DNA of 64,000 nucleotides from Prionace glauca (taxonomy: Eukaryota > Chordata > Chondrichthyes > Carcharhiniformes > Carcharhinidae). Positions 31,493 through 43,020 of this stretch are shown one piece after another. The position numbers were made by a program, and so were the translations under genes. The notes beneath the pieces were generated by a model. The model saw nothing but the letters and a program-made list of their open reading frames with translations. It was not told where the DNA came from and ran no database searches. Where the stretch lies: the NCBI GenBank assembly GCA_037974335.1, contig CM075760.1, positions 36,651,609 to 36,715,608 of the forward strand, given 5' to 3'. The first letter of the stretch is position 1. Every line of letters begins with the position of its first letter.

Positions 31493-31921
31493 ATGAAGAG
31501 AAATCCCCGCAAAGACTTATTTCCAGTTGGAGCTCTGATGCTGCTGATATTGTGTGAGTTTATTGATTTCCTCAGACTGATTATTTTTAACAATCTCTTC
31601 GTAACGTATAGTTTATGAGTGATTTTCTTCTGTTCACAGCTGTTCAGTGTGAGGATCAGAGCTCCCATCGTGAGCAGGTCGTGTCTCGGGAAGGGGAGCG
31701 GGTTGAACTCAAGTGTCGGCTCTCTGTTGCTACAGACGATTCAGTAGCCTGGTACAGACAAACACTGAGAGGACCTCCGGCATTTATCGCCTCCATTTAC
31801 CAGGGGAATTCGACCAAAGGAAGTTACACACTGTCCTTTGACCGAGTAAAGAATTCCTACACCATTTCTATAGATGAGACGACGGTTCTGTTCTCCGGAA
31901 TGTATCTCTGTGCGAAGCAGA
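31493..31921 (+). CDS. TCR V segment, family V1, unit B, intact
   Basis: The leader exon 31493-31553 encodes MKRNPRKDLFPVGALMLLIL with donor GTGAGT. The V exon starts at 31640 after TGTTCACAG, phase 1: SVQCEDQSSHREQVVSREGE, VELKCRLSVATDDSVAWYRQ, PPAFIASIYQGNSTKG, YTISIDETTVLFSGMYLCAK. FR1 Cys, FR2 Trp and FR3 Cys are present; FR3 has LFSGMYLC in place of the usual DSAxYxC. It is the only V1 copy free of breaks (proximal and A copies are pseudogenes, C lacks it). The good heptamer suggests it can still rearrange. Alternative: a TRDV rather than TRAV segment, which cannot be told from this sequence. Confidence 0.87.
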
Positions 31922-31960
31922 CACAGTGAGACAAAGAGCGGACCCCCCTGTACAATATCC
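31922..31960 (+). promoter_or_regulatory. 23-RSS of V1, unit B
   Basis: Heptamer CACAGTG (31922-31928), 23-bp spacer, nonamer ACAATATCC (31952-31960). Confidence 0.8.
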
Positions 31961-32385
31961 TGTTCACTGCTGTGTCTCCGTTGCACTTTTAAGTTTTCTG
32001 CAAATCAGAAATGCCGTTGATGTTCTTGAATGTTACTTTCCCACATTTAATGCTCTATCTAGATAGCGTTCTAACATCCTAAAGTTGTCATTAAAGATGC
32101 AGATTATCGAAGCATATTAAGTTTTTTTAAAAAAAAACTGTTTCGTTGTTCCAAAAGCAAATTAAAGAGGCAGGCAGAAAAATCTGTCTGTCAATTATCT
32201 AAATAAATATTCTAGAAAAAGATAGGTAAATAGACAGATTGATAAGAGGTAGAGATGTTCAGAGTCAGATGCAGATAGACAGGTGGATAGACTGATCGTT
32301 AACTTCCTTTTGCCAGTATGCGTAAGAACATTATTTAATTATCCCTGGATGTATCTTTATATTAATTTTGTTCTTGTTTTCACAG

Positions 32386-32665
32386 CTGTGTCTTGTCACT
32401 CGAAGACACTTCAGATATCGATGTATCGGGTAAATCAAGGACAGACCATCTCTCTCCATCACAATATTACTGTTACTGGGAATGAGTTTGTATTTTGGTA
32501 CCGACAATTCACTGATCAATCTCCAGAGTATCTCGTTTCCACATTCAGAGATGAAACAACTGAGGGAAGATTTAAAGTATCTGTGGACAGTGAGAAAGGA
32601 TCCACCGGTCTCACTGTTAACACGGTCGACCTGTGTGATGCTGCGGTGGATACAGTGCAGTGAGA
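32386..32665 (+). pseudogene. TCR V segment, family V2, unit B
   Basis: The V exon after TTTTCACAG reads SCHSKTLQISMYRVNQGQ, ISLHHNITVTGNEFVFWYRQ, SPEYLVSTFRDETTEGRFKV. A one-base loss near the end turns the VYYS motif into VDTVQ and a stop. The FR1 Cys position is His, as in the proximal copy. An upstream ATG (32348) is in frame through the acceptor (MYLYINFVLVFTAVS), which might act as an intronless signal peptide, but the same region is a polypyrimidine tract and is not open in the proximal copy. Confidence 0.75.
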
Positions 32666-32704
32666 CACAGTGAAACAGAGAGATGCAAAGCCTGAAAAAT
32701 AACT
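32666..32704 (+). promoter_or_regulatory. 23-RSS of V2, unit B
   Basis: Heptamer CACAGTG (32666-32672), 23-bp spacer, nonamer AAAATAACT (32696-32704). Confidence 0.7.
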
Positions 32705-33088
32705 CACTCGACATGGGGACTGTGGAGCCAAAAATCCCATGGCCTTTAGAAGAGAGCATGTTTCAAGCCATATCGATAGAAAATGTTCTTCTTGTGAGTT
32801 ATATGATGGAATTAAAACAATATATTTTATTGTTTCTAACAATAGAACTTGCAGAAAAACCCACATTGGAAATATACAAATTACTTCTTGACTCATCAGA
32901 AAACAGACAAATGATCTTGTATCAATATCAAGCAGCAAATGGAGAAAACTAAAAACAATAACAAAGGTATCAGATATAGAAGTACTAACATCGAAGTAAT
33001 AAAACCCATAATAAACTGCCGCAATATAAACCCAGCGATATCATACAACAACATTCGAGAACAACATAGAGGATCATTGCTTCACTGA

Positions 33089-33191
33089 TGACGTCCCCTT
33101 TCGCTAAACCTTGTAGAACCGTCACTTCCCCCTGTAACAGGTGACAGCTGGAGTTACAGGAAATATCTGTGCGTCTTCTCACCACAAACCG
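33089..33191. promoter_or_regulatory. Candidate lymphoid cis-element, copy 3 of 4
   Basis: CRE-like TGACGTCC (33089-33096), CCCTTTCG text, E-boxes CAGGTG and CAGCTG (33145-33150), ETS-like GGAA (33159-33162), RUNX-like ACCACA (33181-33186) and AACCGCA. This is the most complete of the four copies and resembles the CRE-RUNX-ETS composition of vertebrate TCR alpha enhancers. Function is inferred. Confidence 0.4.
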
Positions 33192-34617
33192 CAGTGAATT
33201 TAGAGCAAGAGCTTGTAAGTGAATTACGGAAGACCCAGCACAGAAGGTCTTCTGGACAAGAAGTTTTGGGTGCGGCCTTCTGGCTACTGAGATGTGTTCT
33301 TCACCTCGTCACCAAATGTTGAACATCACGGTCTCAATTCTTCTAATATACCTAATGACAGGTGGTGAGAACAGGAGAGTTTCCTGCTCACACATACTGC
33401 AGGAGGTAATGAAAACCACTGCAGTAATTTGTCTGGCATAATCATGGAGCAATCTAATGGAAATCTGGGGTCACTTGGCACCACGTCAGGGCATGATGCA
33501 GAGGATGAGGTGGGGACAGGAGGCTCAGAGAGTGATCTCTACACAGCATTGTATTCTAATGCCATTGGGTAATTTGAGTAAGACGTTCAGGACAATATGG
33601 ATCGTCCAAATGGCTCCTCAATGTAGCAGAAAGAGAAAGAGCGAGGCTGGGAGGAAAGGGAGAAAGAGAGGGGGAAAGGTGTCCATTATTTGGTTCAAAT
33701 TTGTGACAAGTTCAATGAAACCGGCACATATTTAAATTCCCTAACCCCTTTACTCCAGGGTCAGAGTGACGAGAATTTCTCATTGAGAATTAAACATTCC
33801 CACTGCCTCCTGCGGCGATGAAGTTTGTAACCACAACAACTATAATGAAAATGAAATTCCTTAGGTTCGCAAGTCCCATTTGACCTCTGGAGTCTGTGAA
33901 AGGCGCTACATCATTAAAAGTACGATCTCTTTTTTCGAGGGATACCTGTTTGTACAGGTTGCGTTCATTGCCTTCCTGTTTCCAAGGGGAACCGATAATG
34001 TTTATCTTTAAGTTCATTTTCGTTATTTCAGTTTGTTTTTTTTCCAGAATAGGTTAATGAATGGTCACCACGCACTGGGACTTCACGGATTCTTTCTTCA
34101 GTCCCTTCAGAGATTCTTTCCCCTCCAGGAGAAACCGGCAGTCTATCCGGAACCACACTCCGGGAACTTACCGAGGAGACAGCGCAGTGTTTAGAAATGC
34201 TACACCGTCAGAGCTCTCAGCCTCTCGATGACCTGTTAAATCTGGGGTACCGTCTTCCCCCTCAGGTGGAGGTGCCACATGGTCACTGTTTCCAAAAAGA
34301 GCAAGAGAGACATCCTGTTCGGTATCTGTTCACCAATCACAATTACTGAGACTACAATATTACTGAATGAAACAATGTGCTGATTCCAAATTAGCTGCTG
34401 TATTTACCACCTAAAACACTTCGGGACATTAAAATTTATAAATATTCTCATACTCATTCTCTTAAGTCTCCCGATGTTTTAATTTTGCAATATATTTGTT
34501 ATTCATAAAAATATTCTCAGTAAAAAATGAGAAATCACCACGATTTCAGGTTCCATTTCAGACTCACTCTGATCCAATGTTTGCCTCACGCTCCGTTACG
34601 TTGCGTGAGGCTCTGAG
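33192..34617. other. Unit spacer, no gene
   Basis: Homologous to 18600-20130 of unit A without the CR1 tail at 19252. It contains a GA-rich stretch near 33625-33680. No gene is supported. Confidence 0.5.
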
Positions 34618-34656
34618 AGTTTTTGTACAGGTTCAGCCCAGCTCTGAGTCTCTGTG
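34618..34656 (-). promoter_or_regulatory. 23-RSS of V3, unit B
   Basis: Minus strand: CACAGAG (34656-34650), 23 bp, ACAAAAACT (34626-34618). Confidence 0.8.
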
Positions 34657-35570
34657 GGTCTCAGTGCGCAGTAATACACCCCGGAGTCTGTCAGCTCTGT
34701 TTCAGACACTTGCAGCGGGACGGTGCGGGTTGTATCATTGAGCTTCGCTGAAAAACGGTCCCCTGTGGATGCCTCTGTGTTGTATCTGTCTCTCCTCAGC
34801 AGAAACTCCATGGACCCGCTGGAATACTGTCGGTACCAGAATAAATCAGGATTGCTATCACTTGTAGCTGTGTAATTACAGAGTAACTGAACAACATCTC
34901 CTTCAGTGACCGTGACTGCAGCCGGTGTCTGTGAAACAGAATCTCCTCCACAATGTCCTGTAAGAACGCAAAGAAATATTAAACCAAACAATTCGATTTC
35001 ACTCTGCCCCCAAGCCCACCCCGAGCCCCCCAACCCCACCCCTCACCCCCAGAATCTGCCGTATTCTTGAACAATAATCTCAGAAAGAAATCACACAGCA
35101 CAACAAAATATATATTTCACAGTTCAGCCGCTGGAAAGAGGTGTTTGTAGCGTTTAAATAAAACTTCCACCATAAACATTCTGTTCTTTCTAAAGAGATC
35201 AGTTCCTCGCCTTCAGTCCCTATAACTGGAAACAGCTCTCGGTCTGTCTGTTTGAAATGTGGCGTTTGCCAAACTCATCCACTGGTATCAGAGGAGCTTC
35301 AATCTGAGCCCAACTCATTCTCATTCCAAGGGGGAATTGTGCCTAATCCCAACAATGCTCAGTGTTGAGACCAGCGAGATCCTGATAATTTTTCGATGTT
35401 GTGATCAATCCATTCCCTGATCACTCACCCACTCCCACTTGCATTGAGCGAACCGCCTGACAGAATATATTATGTGGTAGTGATGTATAACACAGAATTG
35501 AGCAACCTGTGAACCTACCAGTTAAAAGAACAGTCGCTATGATGAATACATACAAAGTAACAGGAGACAT
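34657..35570 (-). CDS. TCR alpha/delta-type V segment, family V3, unit B, intact
   Basis: The leader exon 35519-35570 (MSPVTLYVFIIATVLLT) has donor GTAGGT; the V exon starts at 34957. The domain shows VQLLCNYTATSDSNPDLFWY, RQYSSGSMEFLLRRDRYNTE and ELTDSGVYYCALRP. It differs from copy A mainly in CDR1 and CDR2 (SDSNPD for STGNLY, RRDRYNTEAS for KRNRYSDKTETS), the pattern expected if antigen-contact loops diversify after duplication. All splice sites and the RSS are kept. Confidence 0.9.
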
Positions 35571-35640
35571 GTTTGCAGAGAGCGGAAGCGGATTTGACCA
35601 GAATGGGTTGAAGTGTTTTAGTCAAGAGCTGGGAAGAGGT

Positions 35641-35669
35641 TGAGTCATATCCGGGCCCACGTTGATTGG
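35641..35669 (-). promoter_or_regulatory. Probable V3 promoter elements, unit B
   Basis: TGAGTCA (35641-35647) and reverse CCAAT (35665-35669), conserved with units A and C. Confidence 0.45.
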
Positions 35670-36255
35670 TTCACCACTGAAAACATCATCAGATAACATC
35701 CAATTGGCTTCAAGCTCCTTTGATCTCCAATTCAAGCAATAAACACACAGTTCATTCATTTCCAATTCGGCCTCTTGGCGGAAGGACAATAGCATAAAAA
35801 TGAATTTGGTCATCCCAGTACAAAGGATTACATTCCTCTTCAGCCGTCATTTCAGGCAACGACCGGTCCCCCGAGTCTTGATGGCTCTGTTCCCTCATGG
35901 AGAATGACAGCATTCATCCTTACAGCAACATAATGGTTTGTTTTCAATCATGTTTGGGATAGCAGCTATGATGCGGGAGAGGATGAATGTTTAGCTGAAA
36001 CATCTACTTCATAACAGGGGATGGAATAATGAATGGGCTGCGATATTTCCATTTCATGTTCCCTCACTTTGTAACTTTGTAGTTTATGAAATCCTCTTTC
36101 AGACAAGGAAATATATCATGCCTCCCCATTCAACAACTGGTTAATCTGCAAGTTTCATTGTGATAAATAATAAAATGTGTTTTAAGTCCATCATGTTACT
36201 TGCAACCAGAACATTTTATATCGATATTGTTTGATATAGCAATACCGATACAAAA

Positions 36256-36877
36256 CAAAGTAGTCCCTGTCAGTGTTTGAAGTCTCATAACACCAAATTA
36301 AAGTCCAATAGATTTATTTGGTAGCACAAACCACTAGCTTTCGGAGCGCTGCCCCTTTATCAGGCGAATGGGAGTTCTGTCTGTACCAGGATATGGTGTC
36401 GTTTGTAAAAACGGAGCGCCGACTGCTAGGTTCAACCCGGTCGAACCAGCCTGCTCATGTTGGGAGCTCTGACGCTCTTTACTCCGAGGGTAGTTCTTCA
36501 CTCAGAGGGTAGTAAGGGTGTGGAATGCCCTGCCTGCAGCAGTTGTGGACTCGCCAACTTTAAGGGCGTTCAAATGGTCAGTGGATACACATATGGATAA
36601 CATTGGAATAGTTTAGGTTCGAGGGTCATTAGATTGGTTCCACTGGTCGGCACAACATCGAGGGCCGAAGGGCCTGTACTGCGCTGGAATGTTCTATGTT
36701 CTATGACACTAACCGGCTATGAACAAAGATCACTCACAAACTACATGGTGTGAAGAAATTGTTAAAAACAACAGATCTGATTAGAAAACTCAACTCACAC
36801 AATAGCAGCAGGGTCAGAGCTCCAAGAGGAAACAGGTATTTGGTTGGGAGGGGGGCAGTGGGAGGGGATTGCTTCAT
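36256..36877 (-). pseudogene. TCR V segment, family V4, unit B, broken by two retroelements
   Basis: The leader exon 36799-36877 is open (MKQSPPTAPLPTKYLFPLGA). The V exon starts after TTGTTCATAG near 36715, is cut by a CR1 tail (about 36463-36702), resumes at about 36380-36462 with V1-like text including TGGTACAGACA in reverse, and is cut by the Penelope piece (about 36280-36379). The last recognisable piece is CAAACACTGACAGGGACTAC near 36258-36278. Confidence 0.72.
36463..36702 (+). mobile_element. CR1-like LINE 3' fragment inside V4, unit B
   Basis: Orthologue of 24020-24248, with the same start, tandem duplication and TGTTCTATGTTCTATG tail. The Penelope-like piece to its left (36280-36379) is orthologous to that at 23830-23937. 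Confidence 0.78.
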
Positions 36878-38789
36878 GATAATAAAGGTGCACAAGAAGA
36901 TCAATCCGGGTCTGATTTTCAGACTGGGACTTGCAGCCGGGGCCTGGACTCTGAAATGTGGGAAGGGAAAGGAGAGGCGAGAGTTTTCCATTCCCCCCTT
37001 CAATGTGAGACTGAGGGTCCACATTGTCACCGATTGGACTGTTATGGGATGTCGGTCTCTGACGTTGCTCACGGTGCCAATGAGCGATTGGCTGTTTCTC
37101 AAACCATTGTCCACTTGAACCGTCAATGACCCCCCGGCCCTCTCTGCACCCTGTGTGCAGCAGCAGAGTACATTGTTTCACAACGGCTGTGCTCTGTTAT
37201 CCTTCTAAATGAACAGAGCAGTTCATCGTCTGAGAATTATAGAGTCTTAAAGAACAAACAGACGCCATTCGGCCCTTTGCTCGCGTACTGTCTCTGCTGA
37301 AGGGTATCCACTTATTCCTAACCAACAGCTTGCTTTCAATATTAATTATATATATATTTCTCATTCCGTTTACTGCCCAAATATTAAATATCTTAGTAAA
37401 TTACTTCTACATTATGTCTCCATTACAGATTGGCATGGATCATCGCAATTTCTAACATCGTCTGCTCAAAACACAAGTTTTCTAATCGCTCCCTCCACTT
37501 TCATAGAGTTAGCCTGAAATGCTGCCATCCATTCACCCCCTGCGAGACCAGCCGGATTAATTCTGTTTCTTCTTAACCTTTTCCAAACTTGAATTGATCG
37601 GGTAGAAGTCTGCCAACCACTTCTGAACAGAGATTCTGCTCTGTCCGGTGTGGGGGTGAAAATGCCCCAGTTGATCAAGTGGCACTCCCCTCAACACTGT
37701 GCTTCCTTATCCCAACTCCACGTTTTCCAGTGTCTCACACACTGTCTGTCAGGTTAACACTGAAAGAGGAAAGAGTCTCCCGCTCAGCACTGCACATTCT
37801 CAACCCAACTCTATCTTTCCCAATCTCTCTCACACACTGTCTCTGAGGTTAACACGAAACGAACGAAGAATCAATAAACTGATCCAAGTGGTGCGAACTG
37901 TGCTCGCGAGAATGATGTGTTCAGCGTTAGACTTGTAGCCTTACTTTCTGAAATCTGTGTTGTGAGTAAATATTTGATTATTGATATGTTTAATGTCATT
38001 GGCAGCTTCTTCTCCTTCTGACCCGAGTCCTTTCTCTCCTTTGATTCAGTAAAATAATAATTACTTCTTATTTTCTGGCTCATTTCCTCTAGTTTTTGTT
38101 TTGCTATGGGTTAAACAGAGGCAGCATTTTCATGAACTGAGTTGTATGTCTGTTAGTTACAGAATTGCATTCATTCACCTGTCTGAACAATCCCGCCAAA
38201 TGGGGACATTTGGTTTCCCGCATTTATCATATTCAGTCTATAAATTGTTGCATTATTTGATTTATTTTATAGCGATAGGGTGGGTTGGATGGTGGTGGGT
38301 GGATGGGGTGAGAGTTCTCCTGAGAAGGAGATACCCAATATTAAGCAATAGAATGAACAGGTTGAGAGAGAGTCTGTATCATATGACGCATGCTGTGTCT
38401 GTAACTCTGCAGACGGAAACACCCACTTTTGGGGCAGAAATTGCCCCTCCCACTGCGCTGCAGGTCCAACAAACCCCGGACGAGAGAATAACATGCCCAA
38501 TTACAGAAGGCAGTCAATATGGGTCAGAGCGCCAGCAGCAAAGACAGCTGACAATGCTGCTGTTATTTCTTCATATTTTCAATTCAGAACAGCGAAGAGT
38601 TTGTAACCAGTGCGCCCCTGACGGAAGTTCTGAAACTTTCAATGTTGGGATAACGAGCAAAGTGCAAATTTATCAATGGGGCAACTTCCAGTGCCCGAAT
38701 TTTAGGAGATATGTTTCAGAAAATTCAGCCGTTTAAATATCTCGTAAATACTAAACATTAGTTACTAGTAGGACTTAGACGTCGCTGGC
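36878..38789. other. Conserved inter-V spacer, no gene
   Basis: Orthologue of 24426-26309: V4 promoter region in reverse, then spacer highly similar in A, B and C. A 211-codon frame at 38101-38736 exists in B but is interrupted in A, has no family I recognise and is likely chance. Confidence 0.5.
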
Positions 38790-39060
38790 TGGCCAGCATT
38801 TATCGCCCATCCTTATTTGCCCTTCGAGAGCAGTTGAGAGTCAACCACATTGCTGTGGATCTGGAATCACATGTAGACCAGACTAGGTAAGGGCGGCAGA
38901 TTTCCTTCCCGAAAGGACATGAGTTAATCAGATGAGTTTTCAGACAATGGTTTCATGGTCATCAGTAAATTCTGAATTCCGGCTCTCCCCAACACGAACT
39001 GAGTTTCTGGATTAATAGTTTCGCGATAATATCACGGAGCCACCCCCTCTTTATTTATGA
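38790..39060 (-). mobile_element. tRNA-derived SINE-like repeat, unit B
   Basis: Orthologue of 26310-26590; same text with few changes. Confidence 0.55.
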
Positions 39061-39378
39061 TATCACTTGATTTTTACTCTGTACTTTTCAATCTCGATCT
39101 CTATTTCAACAACTTCCTCATTTTCTGTCCACTCCTCCGACAATAACTGAAACTTCCTCTGTCCTGTTTTCCAATCACTCAGTTTAGTTTACATGCTCCC
39201 TCTTTCCTCTTCACCATTTCTGTTTTCAACTCTCTTCATTTCTGACGGAATTTTAATAATTAGATTCTATATTTTATTTTCAGTTGCGCTCATTTCCTTT
39301 TTTGACTATTTTAAAATAATCCCATCACTCACTCTGCCGACATTGCAGACACACAGAGTGGATCTCACAGTCGATGCA

Positions 39379-39416
39379 GGTTTTTGTATGGGACCCCCCG
39401 TGTTTGTTACACTGTG
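39379..39416 (-). promoter_or_regulatory. RSS of V5, unit B, with a 22-bp spacer
   Basis: Minus strand: CACAGTG (39416-39410), 22-bp spacer, ACAAAAACC (39387-39379). The A and C copies have 23 bp; one C of a C-run is missing here. Confidence 0.8.
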
Positions 39417-39749
39417 GCTCACGGCACAGAGATAGGTGGCAGTGTCTGTAACTCTGGCGTCTCTCACAGTCAGGGCACTGAATTTGGAGCCTCCCCCGAT
39501 TGAGGCAGTGATCCTCTCGCTTTGATCGGTTTCTCTTCTGGCCATCACCAGATGCTGGGGTGGCTGATTCGGGGACTGTCTGTACCAATACCAGCTGGTA
39601 AACGTAGTGGTGGTGGTGCAGTTGATGGATATGGTTTCCTCTTCGCTGACAACCTCCCACCGAGGGAGCTGCATCACCTCATCTGCTCCAGTCACTCCCG
39701 TGAAGATCAGAGTGAAAAGCAGCAAAGAGAATCTGTAAATTCGGAACAT
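39417..39749 (-). CDS. TCR alpha/delta-type V segment, family V5, unit B, single exon
   Basis: An open frame of 111 codons from MFRIYRFSLLLFTLIFTGVT to RVTDTATYLCAVS without a leader intron. FR1 Cys (SINC), FR2 Trp and FR3 Cys are all present. CDR1 reads TTTTTFTSWYWYRQ, compared with TTTSAFTSLSWYRQ in A and TTTAAFRSLSWYRQ in C. The RSS spacer is one base short. Confidence 0.88.
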
Positions 39750-40393
39750 TTTTCAGATCATATGAAATTCCTGCTCAAGCAATTGTCCAAGGAGTTCAAT
39801 TTAGAATTAGGATATGTGTATAATATTCACACGAAATAACAAGGAGCCAAAAACCCGCTCCAGTTGTAACTGTGGCGTCTCTCTGTCGAGCTGATGAAAG
39901 AAGCTGAGACTCGAGCTTTATCCGCTCACGGATGTCGATTCTACTGGAATCAGAGATGGAGAATTGAAACCGGAATAAATAAACCCTATCGGTAACCCCA
40001 TGTTTCCGGTTACAAATCTCGTCCCACGTGTCTAACTAGGAAACCATTCTCCCTATCAGAACATTGACTGAACCCAGCTCAGGGTGAATCCATTCACTGG
40101 CTGCCGGCTCACCAGCTACTAACCCCACAGCACCACCGCGGACACAGGGAAATGCAGTGAGAACATCCCGAGGCAAAATATACAGGGTCAAGTTTAAAAC
40201 GGATGTTTTCAAATATCTAATTCCCCTTTTACAGAACAGGCAAAGGAAGTGCTCAACATTTGGGCTGTTTGGATAATATTCATAACAAGTAATTGTGAAC
40301 CGAACACATTTCATATTTACTTTAATTTTACAAACGTGATTTAAAATGAAATTTTAAGTATTCAGTCGGTCTGATTTATTTCTGTTTGAGCAG

Positions 40394-40709
40394 GTTTTTC
40401 TGATCTGAGTCATGGAGATTCTGTCACTCTGTCGCTATCCTCAGGATGAAAGACTGAAGAAGAAACATTGAGTTTAACCTGTACCTATGATATTGCAATG
40501 ATCAACCACATTTTATCCTGGTACCGGCAACACTCAGAGAAACAGCGTCTATTTATATTGAAGAAAAAATCCATATTTGTTGAAGATATAACAGATTTTG
40601 CTAAAAGCCGTTTTTCTGGAGAACTTCAGACATCGAGTAAATTCACCAGTTTGACTATCTCTGGTCTGCAGCTGACTGACGCTGCCGTGTATCACTGCGC
40701 TTTCAGCCT
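40394..40709 (+). pseudogene. TCR V segment, family V6, unit B
   Basis: The exon after TTTGAGCAG reads FSDLSHGDSVTLSLSSG, the shared TGA, then KTEEETLSLTCTYDIAMINH, ILSWYRQHSEKQRLFILKK, and LTISGLQLTDAAVYHCAFS. Unlike copies A and C, the FR2 Trp is intact. The heptamer position is CATCGTA, with nonamer ACAAAAACT 23 bp on (40740-40748). The shared stop and poor heptamer make it non-functional. Confidence 0.82.
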
Positions 40710-40748
40710 CATCGTAATGGAAATCAGTCTGACTGATGTACAAAAACT

Positions 40749-41554
40749 GCCTTGAACTATCGGTTGAAACCGTGTCTGCTGCACAGAATCGTGGGCAGAT
40801 GCGGCCACAATGTAACAGTCAGCCAGGCAACAATCCTCATTGACCTGGGATCAGCCTTCACCCAAGTGTTTCCAGTATCCGGCCACTTCAGTCATCGTGC
40901 CTCTTTGAGTCTGTGAGATCAGTCAGTGGTGAGTTGGCTGATATTAAAAGGAAACACCTCGAGCCAGGCTGCTTTCACCACCTCGACAGTGGAACTGCTG
41001 CACTTTCCAGATGGGATTCCGGGAAGGAAACCTTGCTCTGTAAATTAGCAGCAGCAAATTCTGGCTTGCTTATAGTAACAAAAACACTCCAGCATTACGG
41101 AAAAATTCTGTAGTTCACTGTTCATTGGGGGATTCTATTCTGAATGTTTATTTTAAAGATCTCAGTCACTTCCTTGTGAAATCTCTTCATTGAGTATACA
41201 CATCCTCTGAAGATGCAAAACTCTCCTCGGATCAAATAAACCCAGACCACAGGTCCCCGGAAAAAGGCTTCTAAACTTGATGGGGATTGAGTTGCTGAAT
41301 ATTAGACAGACACGGGGACTGGGTCAAACGACTATTATTAAACTAAATAGATCAAATACATTTAAGAAGATCAGCGATAGTCCAACTGCGACTTGTAATT
41401 AACCAATACAATTCCTCAAATGTTCCTCATCTCTTGTTGAGGTTGTGTTTTGTTCTGATATTTTAGGAAGGCACCTGCGACTCTCTCAGTGGAGAGTGAA
41501 TTTTTCTTTCTGTTTATCGGTGCGAGAGCACCCTCTGGTGGTACCTTACTGTGA
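40749..41554. other. Unit spacer, no gene
   Basis: Orthologue of 28300-29117. Nothing coding recognised. Confidence 0.5.
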
Positions 41555-41593
41555 GGTTTTGTCCGGGAACCGCTCGATCTCTGCAGCAGTGTG
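41555..41593 (-). promoter_or_regulatory. 23-RSS of V7, unit B
   Basis: Minus strand: CACACTG (41593-41587), 23 bp, GACAAAACC (41563-41555). Confidence 0.72.
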
Positions 41594-41898
41594 GACTCAA
41601 TGGCACAGAAATACACAGCGCTGTCGGAGTGAAGAGCCCCGGCTGATTTAAAAGAGCAATTTTGTTTCCTTTGTGCAAATAGCAGAAAGTCTGACAAATC
41701 TTCAGACGAATCTCCCGCTCTGCATCCTCATTGAGTATTTCGGATCTTTTCCGGTATACTGGATGTACCAGAACAGAGTTGGTTCACGGTTGGTTATTGA
41801 CTAACAATAATCCGGTATTGTGCTCTGTCTTTCCTGAATTGTTAATTCAGGAGGAGCCTGGGATAATGAATATTGGTTCATAATGGGAATATTGGTTC
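41594..41898 (-). pseudogene. TCR V segment, family V7, unit B, frameshifted
   Basis: The exon starts after TTATAG at 41898. It shows APPELTIQERQSTIPDYC, REPTLFWYIQYTGKDPKYSM (FR2 Trp intact, unlike copy A), MQSGRFV, then stops and frame changes before DSAVYFCAIEST. The best preserved of the V7 copies in FR2, but still broken. Confidence 0.75.
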
Positions 41899-41979
41899 CT
41901 ATAACACAAATGCAGAGTATTCCAAAAGCCAGAAATTAAACACAATTCCTGGATAACACATCGACTGAACAGAGACTCG

Positions 41980-42112
41980 ATGTGGAGGTGCCGGCGTTGG
42001 ACTGGGGTAAACACAATAAGAAGTCTCACAACACCAGGTTAAAGTCCAACAGGTTTATCTGGTAGCAAACGTCACTGGTTTTCGGGGCTTTTCCCCTTCG
42101 TCGGGTATCTCG
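41980..42112 (+). mobile_element. Penelope-like terminal-repeat piece, unit B
   Basis: GAGGTGCCGGCGTTGGACTG, AACACCAGGTTAAAGTCCAAC and GTTTATCTGGTAGCAAACG. Orthologue of 29528-29650. Confidence 0.65.
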
Positions 42113-42340
42113 CCAGACAGCAAGTCCTTTATTAGCAGTAAGGAACAAGGGGGACACACAGTAATCTCTTTAGAGTTCGACAGAAAAATACAGGTTATTC
42201 TCGATGTTTTGATTCTTCTAATCTGATATAAAGTGTAACCCAGATCAGAATGTGGCTTCACTTACTCAGAAACTGAGGTTGTTTTTCAGGAGGACATCTG
42301 GCTGTTTTGTGAGTGCTGATCGAAGTGGGGCACCAATAAA

Positions 42341-43020
42341 CAAAGAACAACACAGCACGGGAAACAGGCCCTTCGGCCCAACGAGCCCGCGCCGCCGTCC
42401 CATGGTCAGTGACCTATTCATGATTTTAGTCTATGCCTAATGTGTGAGGATCAGGGAGGTCCAATATAGGGACAATTTGTTACCCAATCAATCAGCCTAA
42501 AAGCACATTTTTGGGATGTGGGAGGAAACCGGAGCACCCGGAGGAAACCCACGCAACCACGGGGAGAACGCGCAAACTCCCACGGACACAGGCCCAACTC
42601 CATGTGTCCGCACAGCAACAGAGATAGTCTCTGAGCTGTCATGTTGCCCTCGAGATGGTCCAGTTTACGCACACCAACGACATGAAGCAGTAGGCAACTC
42701 CCGAAGCAATATCCAAGAGCAGCCCACCACAACCTGCCGCCCGCATGCCCCTTGCTGGACTTAAATGCCTGTGGATAAAAAATTCATTATTAAAAGACTC
42801 TATATCCCTGAGGCTAAAACTGAACCCCAAGCCTACAATGTTTAGTAAGGCCTGCTGTATCCCCCTATATGTAGACCGCTCATGTGGCTGTCCAAGTGAC
42901 TCTTGAACAACCCTAGCGTGCCTGCTTCCACCACCTTACTCGGCAGTGCATTCCACATCCCCACTACCCTTTGTGTGAAAAACTGCCCTCTAATATTAGT
43001 CTTATATCTAGCCCCCAAGT
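42341..43020 (-). mobile_element. Composite SINE/LINE-like repeat, private to unit B at this site
   Basis: The first 550 bp match 23236-23806 of unit A, but at a different site. It continues into antisense LINE text (…CTCTTGAACAACCCTAGCG, CAGTGCATTCCACATCCCC). In unit A the flanks (CACCAATAAATGGGATTC at about 29877-29894) are uninterrupted. The flank suggests an ATAA duplication. Confidence 0.7.

Noticed and set aside
32348-32400. In-line signal peptide for V2 (MYLYINFVLVFTAVS) as a second intronless V family
   Set aside because: The same bases form a polypyrimidine tract and acceptor, and the frame is not open in the proximal copy; evidence is too thin.
38101-38736. 211-codon frame in unit B spacer
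   Set aside because: Interrupted in units A and C, no recognisable family, crosses spacer and no splice or promoter evidence.
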